A stretch of DNA of 64,000 bases, from assembly GCF_003463065.1 (NCBI RefSeq), contig NZ_QSCM01000001.1, positions 1-64,000 of the forward strand, given 5' to 3'. The notes beneath the pieces are model-generated. The model had not been told where the DNA came from, did not search any database, and saw nothing but the letters and a program-made list of their open reading frames with translations. Below, piece by piece: positions 57,699 to 64,000 of this stretch (positions are counted from its first letter, which is position 1; every line of letters begins with the position of its first letter). Both the position numbers and the translations under genes were made by a program. The stretch comes from Blautia sp. OF03-15BH. GTDB lineage: Bacteria; Bacillota; Clostridia; Lachnospirales; Lachnospiraceae.

Positions 57699-58952
57699 TT
57701 ACTTTTCTGCATAAAAGCTGCGGATATCCGTATAGCCCTCTTTTTCAAGCTGGTCTATCTGGAATTTCCGGTTTTTCTTCATCTGTACCACATTGACCTG
57801 TACGCCTTTGGCTCTCTCTGCCTTTGCTTCCTCGAAGACTTTGATCAAAGCCTCTCCTGCAATGCCTTTCTCAATCAGGAAAGCTTTTTTCTCCTTTCTG
57901 GTAGGGATCTGGTAATCCTTCTCCAGAAGCAGCATAACAATACGCTCAAATCCGACGGAAAAGCCGCAGGCCGGTGTATTCTGACCGGTGAAGCGTCCGA
58001 TCATCTCATCATAACGTCCGCCTCCGCCTACAGAACCGCCAAAACCGTCAATACTGATCTCAAAAATAGGACCGGTGTAATAAGACATTCCGCGTACCAG
58101 GGTCGGATCAAATACCAGATGGAAGTCCGCAGTTTTTACTGCCTCCACGCTGGAAATGATGGTTTCCAGATCTTCTGCGCATTTCGGATCCAGGAAACCG
58201 GTAAGTTTCTCCTTCAGATAACGGATACCGGAAAGATCCGGTGTCACTTCCCGGTAAAGCTCCAGATATTTCTCTGCTTTCTCTTTCTCATAACCTGCTT
58301 TTACCAGCTCTTCTTCTACACCATCCAGACCGATCTTGTCCATTTTGTCCAGAATGATAAAGACTTCATCGTATGCTTCTTCCGGAAAACCACTGTATGC
58401 TGCCATGGCCTTCAGGATCTTCCGGTCATTGATGCGGATGGTAAAGCCCTGGAAATCCAGTTTTCCCACAAGCGTGGAGGTGGCCTGGATCAGTTCGATC
58501 TCAGCCAGGATCGTGGGCTCACCCAGAATATCAATATCACACTGCATAAACTGACGGTAACGGCCTCTCTGCGGGCGGTCTGCTCTCCAGACATTTCCCA
58601 TCTGCAAAGCCTTGAACGGACTGGGAAGCTCGTTGGCATTGTTGGAATAATAACGGGACAACGGAACCGTCAGATCATAACGGAGACCGCCATCCACCAG
58701 GTCTGCCTCGCTCTGAGCCGTATCCAGTTTCAGTTTTTCTCCTCTTTTCATGATCTTAAAGATCAGTTTTTCGTTTTCTCCGCCCTGTTTGCTGGACAGG
58801 TTTTCAATATGCTCCACACAGGGAGTTTCAATATTTGTAAAACCGAACATTCCATAAGTTTCCCTGATCAGATTCATCACATAATTGCGGATCTCCATCT
58901 CCCTGGGCAGAATGTCTTTCATACCGGTGACCGGTTTCTTTTTCAATGCCAT
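57699..58952 (-). CDS. hisS: Histidyl-tRNA synthetase
   Basis: A 417-aa class II enzyme with motif 1 (DILPREMEIRNYV), motif 2 in FKALQMGNVWRADRPQRGRYRQF and the HisA motif region LVRGMSYYTGPIFEI. The anticodon-binding domain follows (about 330-417). Start at 58952, immediately after the HD-GYP gene stop. Its usual partner aspS is not downstream. Confidence 0.96.
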   Translation of the reverse strand: MALKKKPVTGMKDILPREMEIRNYVMNLIRETYGMFGFTNIETPCVEHIENLSSKQGGENEKLIFKIMKRGEKLKLDTAQSEADLVDGGLRYDLTVPLSRYYSNNANELPSPFKALQMGNVWRADRPQRGRYRQFMQCDIDILGEPTILAEIELIQATSTLVGKLDFQGFTIRINDRKILKAMAAYSGFPEEAYDEVFIILDKMDKIGLDGVEEELVKAGYEKEKAEKYLELYREVTPDLSGIRYLKEKLTGFLDPKCAEDLETIISSVEAVKTADFHLVFDPTLVRGMSYYTGPIFEISIDGFGGSVGGGGRYDEMIGRFTGQNTPACGFSVGFERIVMLLLEKDYQIPTRKEKKAFLIEKGIAGEALIKVFEEAKAERAKGVQVNVVQMKKNRKFQIDQLEKEGYTDIRSFYAEK

Positions 58953-59560
58953 TATCTTATGTCCTCCTCATTCAGGTCCAGGACCTGCTTATTGATTTCT
59001 ATAATTTCTTCTATATGCGGCCCGTGGACCACTCTCTGAAAAGCCAGAAAAACACCCACATCAAAATCCTTGATCTCATCGATCATCAATGCCACTGCCT
59101 CTTCCATGGAAAAAGCCTTGCGGTACGGCCGGTCTGAGATCAGCGCCGCAAAGGTATCACAGACTCTTAAAATCCTTGCCCCCAGAGGGATCTCTTCCCC
59201 TGCCAGGTTGGAAGGATATCCGGAACCGTCATAATTTTCATGATGATGCAGAATGGACTGCAGGATAAATTCCGAATAATGACGCTCATTCAGGATGGCA
59301 TATCCCATAGTGGAATGTGTTCTCACATATTTCAGCTCTTCAATCGTCAACGGATCCGACTGCCTGCTGTAAAGATATTTGGAAATTTCAAGCTTTCCGA
59401 TATCATGGACGACTCCCGCCACTGCCAGCTCGTGGCAAATCTCCGGTTCCAGTCCCATTTCACACGCCACCTGAAATGCCAGATTGCTCACGCACATTCC
59501 GTGGGTCAGCTCTGAGGCAAGGTCCAGCCGTAAAATGTGTCCTGTTGTTCTTTTCTCCAT
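58952..59560 (-). CDS. HD-GYP-type phosphohydrolase
   Basis: A 202-aa protein that is one HD-GYP domain. H-D is in VAGVVHDIGKLEI, followed by LHHHENYDGSGYP with the GYP signature, and CDTFAALISDRPYRK. Such domains usually hydrolyse cyclic di-GMP with two or three metals. No receiver or sensing domain is fused. It sits between hemZ and hisS, an arrangement I recall in Lachnospiraceae, and overlaps the start of hisS by one base. Confidence 0.88.
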   Translation of the reverse strand: MEKRTTGHILRLDLASELTHGMCVSNLAFQVACEMGLEPEICHELAVAGVVHDIGKLEISKYLYSRQSDPLTIEELKYVRTHSTMGYAILNERHYSEFILQSILHHHENYDGSGYPSNLAGEEIPLGARILRVCDTFAALISDRPYRKAFSMEEAVALMIDEIKDFDVGVFLAFQRVVHGPHIEEIIEINKQVLDLNEEDIR

Positions 59561-59602
59561 TTTAAAAAATCCTTTGTATTTTGTATCTCTGGGGTCTTTT
59601 TT

Positions 59603-61075
59603 TCAGACTTCTGCAAAAAATTTCTTTTTCCGCTCGATCATTTCATCAATACGGGAAAGATACGATGCCACATCTTTCACATTTTCACACCGCTCGATGC
59701 GATGTGTTCCGTCTTCATTGGCTTCCGGCCAGACACGCTTGGTGGAGGCACCGGCTCCAAGAGCAAGAATAGACTGCTTTTCCTCCATGATCAGAATGTT
59801 GTAAATTCCTTCTTTTCCCGGACGGGCGTAACCCACGTTCTCCAGATTACCGGCCATATTTTTCTGACGGTAAAGATAATAGGGAAATAGACCGGATTCC
59901 ATACAGGCCTTTTCGGTCATATCCATGATCTCCATATTATTGATAAAGGACATTTCCTTATACTGATCTTTAAACATATTCAGCCGGGCGGCCCGTTTCA
60001 CTGCCAGAGAGTGGACTGTCACACTGTCCGGATCCAGTTTCCGGATTTCCTGAAGGGTATGCTCCACTTCCTCTTTTCCTTCACCGGGAAGACCAACAAT
60101 GAGATCCATATTGATATTATCAAAACCAAGCTCTCTCGCCAGAAGAAATGCTTCTTTTGTCTCTTCCACCGTATGTCTCCGGCCGATGATCTCCAGCGTT
60201 TTCTGGTTCATCGTCTGTGGATTGATAGAGATCCGTGTGACCGGATGCTTCCGGATCACTTCCAGTTTTTCCCTTGTAATGCTGTCCGGTCTTCCTGCTT
60301 CTACCGTAAATTCCTGAACCTTGCTGAGATCAAAATACTTCCCGATCTCCGTAAGCAGCCGGTCCAGCTGCTCCGGTTCCAGAGTCGTAGGCGTTCCGCC
60401 GCCAATATATACGGTATCCAGCTGCCGGTCTCTGTAAACCTCCGCTCCATAAGCGATCTCTTTACAGAGTGCATCCAGATAATCATCGACCTTCTTTTTC
60501 CAGACAGAAAGAGGACTGGAACTGAAGGAACAGTAGAGGCAGATACTCGGGCAGAACGGGATCCCCACATAAAGGCTGTAACCGTTATCATAATCGATAT
60601 CTCTCAGAATATGCCTCTCCCGATTGGCAATGGAGATGCCAAGTGACGTTTTCTCCGGACTGATCAGGTACGTCTTTCGCATATGATCTGCAATCTCACG
60701 GTTACTCATCCCCTGCTCCAACAGGGCCATAGGGATCTTGGTCGGGCGGATCCCGGTAAGTGTTCCCCACGGAAGGGTCATTCCTGTGTAATCGCTGAGC
60801 ATCTGGTATACCCGATACTTCAGGTGATTTTTTGTCTCCTTCCGGTTCTTTTCATATTCCACGGTCTCCGTATCTTCTTTTACTGTCTGACCGTCTTTTT
60901 CAAACCGGATCTTAATTTCCTGTTCTTTATAGATCACAGAGATTTTCAACAAAGCCTCACCGGCATTTTCCGGTTCTTCATAACAGACCGTCACATCCTC
61001 TCCCGGATAAAAAGACTTCACCAGAGAATGCAGATCATACTCAAAATCCTGTTTGTTCAGCTGTATTATGATCAT
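59603..61075 (-). CDS. hemZ: Oxygen-independent coproporphyrinogen III oxidase-like protein HemZ
   Basis: A 490-aa radical SAM protein of the HemZ type. It has an N-terminal extension (1-150), then the CPSICLYCSF cluster motif (C-x3-C-x2-C), YIGGGTPTTLEPEQL and FTVEAGRPDSI. HemZ of B. subtilis is implicated in anaerobic haem synthesis. Other anaerobes keep the gene without making haem, so the reaction here is uncertain. It is downstream of relA and the MBL gene. Confidence 0.92.
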   Translation of the reverse strand: MIIIQLNKQDFEYDLHSLVKSFYPGEDVTVCYEEPENAGEALLKISVIYKEQEIKIRFEKDGQTVKEDTETVEYEKNRKETKNHLKYRVYQMLSDYTGMTLPWGTLTGIRPTKIPMALLEQGMSNREIADHMRKTYLISPEKTSLGISIANRERHILRDIDYDNGYSLYVGIPFCPSICLYCSFSSSPLSVWKKKVDDYLDALCKEIAYGAEVYRDRQLDTVYIGGGTPTTLEPEQLDRLLTEIGKYFDLSKVQEFTVEAGRPDSITREKLEVIRKHPVTRISINPQTMNQKTLEIIGRRHTVEETKEAFLLARELGFDNINMDLIVGLPGEGKEEVEHTLQEIRKLDPDSVTVHSLAVKRAARLNMFKDQYKEMSFINNMEIMDMTEKACMESGLFPYYLYRQKNMAGNLENVGYARPGKEGIYNILIMEEKQSILALGAGASTKRVWPEANEDGTHRIERCENVKDVASYLSRIDEMIERKKKFFAEV

Positions 61076-61087
61076 TTTGTTTCTTCC

Positions 61088-61729
61088 TTACGCATAGGGA
61101 TTCCAACGCCTTTCCTGTTCAATGCTCGTGTCACCTTCATGCCCCGGATACACTTCCGTATCTCCCGGAAGCTCTTTCAAAAGCCGGCGCACAGAAGTCC
61201 TCAGTGCAGAACCGCTTCCCCCGGGGAAATCGGTTCTTCCTACGGAACCGCAGAAAAGCGTATCGCCGGAAAAGAGTACCTTCTCCTCCGGAAAATAAAA
61301 GCAGCAACCTCCCGGCGTATGTCCCGGCGTATGAAAAACACGAATGGAAAATCCTGCCAGTTCCAGCTGATCCCCATCCTTCAGAAGCTTATCCGCCTGC
61401 ATGGTAAACGTCTCTCCGAAAAGACCGGAAGAAAGGTTTTTATCCGCACTCCCAAGCATTTCCTGATCCGCCTCTCCCACATAAACCGGGATTCCGTAAT
61501 GTTTCCGAAGCTCCGGCACTGCTCCGATATGATCTCTGTGCCCATGTGTCAGCAGAATTGCTTTTGGTGTCACGCCTTCTTCTGTGAGTTTTGCCGCCAC
61601 AGCAGCCGCTCCGTCTCCCGGATCAATGATCAAAGCTTCTTTTTTGTCCGTCCGGATCATCAGATAACAGTTGGTTCTGATCGGTCCGAGATGGAGTTCC
61701 AACAGCTTTCTGTTCTTTGCTTCCTTCAT
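61088..61729 (-). CDS. MBL-fold metallohydrolase (glyoxalase II-like)
   Basis: A 213-aa enzyme with the full zinc signature: THGHRDHIG, HTPGHTPGGCCF, SGDTLF and YPGHEGDT. It is glyoxalase II-like by length but could cleave other thioesters. Start at 61729 (AAAGGA upstream); in-frame codons farther upstream overlap relA. It lies between relA and hemZ. Confidence 0.9.
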   Translation of the reverse strand: MKEAKNRKLLELHLGPIRTNCYLMIRTDKKEALIIDPGDGAAAVAAKLTEEGVTPKAILLTHGHRDHIGAVPELRKHYGIPVYVGEADQEMLGSADKNLSSGLFGETFTMQADKLLKDGDQLELAGFSIRVFHTPGHTPGGCCFYFPEEKVLFSGDTLFCGSVGRTDFPGGSGSALRTSVRRLLKELPGDTEVYPGHEGDTSIEQERRWNPYA

Positions 61730-61745
61730 CCTGTCTTCCTTTCTG

Positions 61746-63983
61746 TCAGCCCGTACTTCTCTCAATATCAATAACGCTCTCAACCTGACGGATCTTCGCA
61801 ATGATGGAATTGAGTTCTTCTTTACTGTGTACATCAAAACTCATGGTGATCGTTGCTTTGCCCTGCTTGTTGGTTCTGGAATTGACTCCTGTCAGATCGA
61901 TCTTCATTTCTGTGAGGATCTTGGAAATATCTACCAGCACGCCGGTACGGTTGTTGACATAGATTTTAATCTCTGCCGGGAACCGCTCATTGGGATTCTC
62001 GGATTCTGCCTTCTGCCACTCCGCATCGATCAGACGTGCCCTCTCTTCTGCACTCAGATTGATGATGTTGATACAGTCCGTCCGGTGGATGGAAACACCT
62101 CTTCCTCTGGTAACGAAACCGACGATCTCATCTCCAGGCACCGGAGAACAGCATTTGGAATAACGCACTGCCAGATCATGGAGGCCCTTTACCACAATGG
62201 CACTGTGGTTTTTGCTGCTGCGGTGCTCAATGTCCTGTGCATGCTCCACAACAGATTCCACCAGTTTTTCATCTGTCAGTTCTTTCTTTTTCTTCTTCTC
62301 GTAGCCCTCCATGAGCTTATTGACCACCTGGCCCTCTTTAAGGCCGCCGTGGCCAATCGCCGCAAGAATGGAATCCCAGTCCCGGAAACCGTACTTCCGC
62401 ATGACAGTCTCCATGAACTCGTTCTTCAGGATGTCATTTAAAGGGATCCCTTTTGCTTTACAATAAGCCGACATGAGCTCTTTTCCTTTGATGATGTTAT
62501 CATCCTTCAGCTCATTTTTAAACCACTGGTTGATCTTGTTCTTTGCCTGTGTACTCTTGACGATCTTCAGCCAGTCACGGCTGGGGCCCTTGGAATTCTG
62601 GGAAGTAATGATCTCGATCCGGTCTCCGTTCTGGATCACATAGTCAATGTTTACCAGTTTTCCGTTGACTCTTGCACCTACCATCTTATTTCCGACAGCA
62701 CTGTGGATGCTGTAGGCAAAGTCAATGGGAGTGGAACCATTGGGCAGATTTTTCACGTCTCCGGCAGGCGTAAAGCAGTAAACACTCTCCGCAAAAAGGT
62801 CAAGATCACTTTTCAGAAGACCCATAAACTCCCGGTTATCAGACATGTCTCTCTGCCATTCCAGAATCTGACGGAGCCAGCTTAACTTTTCTTCCTCCTG
62901 CTGGGCTGCCGGTTTCACACCATTGGCTGCCTCTTTGTATTTCCAGTGCGCTGCAATACCATACTCAGCGGTACGATGCATCTCAAAGGTACGAATCTGT
63001 ATCTCAAAAGGCTGCCCGTTAGGACCGATCAGTGTGGTATGAAGAGACTGGTACATGTTCTGTTTGGGCATGGCGATATAGTCTTTAAAACGTCCCGGGA
63101 TCGGCTTATACATCTCATGGATGATACCAAGGGCCGCATAACAGTCCTTTACCGTATCCACAATGATCCGGACCGCAAAGAGGTCATAGATCTGATCCAG
63201 GGTCTTTTCCTGGTTGACCATCTTTTTGTAAATGCTGAAGAAATGCTTTGCCCTGCCGTCGATCTCCGCTTTGATACCGGCTTTATCCATCTGTTCCCGG
63301 ACATCCTTTACGATGCACTGGACAAACTGTTCCCGCTCACTTTTCCTAAGAGCGATCTTCTCCACCAGCTCATAATAGACCTCCGGCTCCAGATATTTCA
63401 GAGAAAGGTCATCCAGCTCTACTTTGATCTTGGAGATACCGAGCCGGTGAGCGATCGGTGCATAAATCTCCATGGTCTCACGGGCTTTTTCTTTCTGTTT
63501 TTCCGGCTTCATATATTTCAGCGTACGCATATTGTGAAGACGGTCTGCCAGTTTGACCATGATCACACGGATATCCTTGGCCATGGCCAGAAACATTTTT
63601 CTTAAATTCTCCGCCTGCTCTTCTACTTTATCCACTTTGTAGGACAGCTGTGTCAGTTTGGTGACACCATCAACGATCACTTCTACTTCCTCACCGAATT
63701 CCTCTTTGATCTCTTCCGGTGTCATGACGGTATCTTCCACTACATCATGAAGAAGGCCTGCCACAATGCTCTCTTTATCCAGCTCCAGATCTGCCAGGAT
63801 GATCGCCACACAAAGAGGGTGAATGATATAAGGCTCCCCAGACTTACGAAGCTGTCCTTTATGTGCATCGTCAGCGATATGATAAGCCTTCTCTATCATG
63901 GAAATATCTGTGGAAGGATGGTATTTCTTTACACTGTCGATCAATTCCTTATATAGAATATCCGGGCTGGTAAAATCTGCCAT
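61746..63983 (-). CDS. relA: Bifunctional (p)ppGpp synthetase/hydrolase
   Basis: A 745-aa RelA/SpoT-type protein. The HD hydrolase domain has VAGLLHDVVEDT (near 75-86) and DRLHNMRTL, the synthetase domain FAVRIIVDTVKDCYA and AMPKQNMYQSLHTT (around 270-330), TGS begins at VYCFTPAGDVKNLP, and ACT ends the protein (about 670-745). It makes and degrades (p)ppGpp in starvation. The start at 63983 is the first in-frame ATG; the frame stays open for the last 17 bases of the window, so a few N-terminal residues may be missing. Confidence 0.94.
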   Translation of the reverse strand: MADFTSPDILYKELIDSVKKYHPSTDISMIEKAYHIADDAHKGQLRKSGEPYIIHPLCVAIILADLELDKESIVAGLLHDVVEDTVMTPEEIKEEFGEEVEVIVDGVTKLTQLSYKVDKVEEQAENLRKMFLAMAKDIRVIMVKLADRLHNMRTLKYMKPEKQKEKARETMEIYAPIAHRLGISKIKVELDDLSLKYLEPEVYYELVEKIALRKSEREQFVQCIVKDVREQMDKAGIKAEIDGRAKHFFSIYKKMVNQEKTLDQIYDLFAVRIIVDTVKDCYAALGIIHEMYKPIPGRFKDYIAMPKQNMYQSLHTTLIGPNGQPFEIQIRTFEMHRTAEYGIAAHWKYKEAANGVKPAAQQEEEKLSWLRQILEWQRDMSDNREFMGLLKSDLDLFAESVYCFTPAGDVKNLPNGSTPIDFAYSIHSAVGNKMVGARVNGKLVNIDYVIQNGDRIEIITSQNSKGPSRDWLKIVKSTQAKNKINQWFKNELKDDNIIKGKELMSAYCKAKGIPLNDILKNEFMETVMRKYGFRDWDSILAAIGHGGLKEGQVVNKLMEGYEKKKKKELTDEKLVESVVEHAQDIEHRSSKNHSAIVVKGLHDLAVRYSKCCSPVPGDEIVGFVTRGRGVSIHRTDCINIINLSAEERARLIDAEWQKAESENPNERFPAEIKIYVNNRTGVLVDISKILTEMKIDLTGVNSRTNKQGKATITMSFDVHSKEELNSIIAKIRQVESVIDIERSTG

Positions 63984-64000
63984 GGTCTTTACGCTGGCAT

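Overview
The window reads as a chromosomal piece of an anaerobic, gut-type Lachnospiraceae (Firmicutes, Blautia-like). This is inferred from gene content: a meso-diaminopimelate dehydrogenase, HemZ, a DUF5685/J-domain pair, single-gene RelA, strong GGAGG ribosome binding sites and TTGACA/TATAAT promoters with 17-base spacers. No rRNA, tRNA or CRISPR array was seen.

Region by region. Positions 1-8,620 are an AT-rich accessory area: small orphan genes, a TnpV mobile-element remnant, a Septu-like defence pair (ATPase plus HNH nuclease) bracketed by two near-identical fragments of one Rpn-type gene, a DUF3990/DUF3791 toxin-like locus, an IS200/IS605 element (TnpA, TnpB, likely omega RNA), a 143-base MITE with an 8-base target duplication, and a beheaded peptidoglycan-binding gene. 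Positions 8,680-31,370 are mostly core: rseP-dxr-cdsA-uppS-frr-pyrH, topB, two metal-dependent regulators, a glycosidase-like protein, a homocysteine methyltransferase, an RND/MMPL exporter with two TGAC-N5-GTCA operators, rhaA with an AraC regulator, ddh, a J-protein, an M42 peptidase and MscS. aspS follows at 31.5 kb.

Positions 33.3-36.2 kb hold a BlaR1-like membrane peptidase, its BlaI repressor and a membrane-anchored protein that carries the same novel-looking extracellular domain as the BlaR1 homologue. Two BlaI-type operators overlap the promoter of the anchored protein. Positions 36.3-43.7 kb are AT-richer and hold a metallocentre-assembly-like operon (CooC, MoxR ATPase, VWA protein, zinc ribbon, second CooC, repeat protein), with TetR and Rrf2 regulators that share a duplicated control region and a DUF3786 protein. 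Two tandem isopropylmalate/aconitase-type dehydratase pairs follow, then tsf and rpsB. Positions 49.3-56.0 kb encode a MacB-type ABC exporter operon with two adaptor proteins; one adaptor is 1002 aa and carries a duplicated inserted domain. The right end is a housekeeping run: hisS, an HD-GYP protein, hemZ, an MBL hydrolase and relA.

Points of most interest are the CooC/MoxR/VWA operon, the BlaI/BlaR1 module with its shared sensor-like domain, the giant adaptor protein, and the layered mobile-element history of the first 8 kb. The usual rpsB-tsf-pyrH-frr block is split by about 32 kb, and hisS and aspS are also separated.
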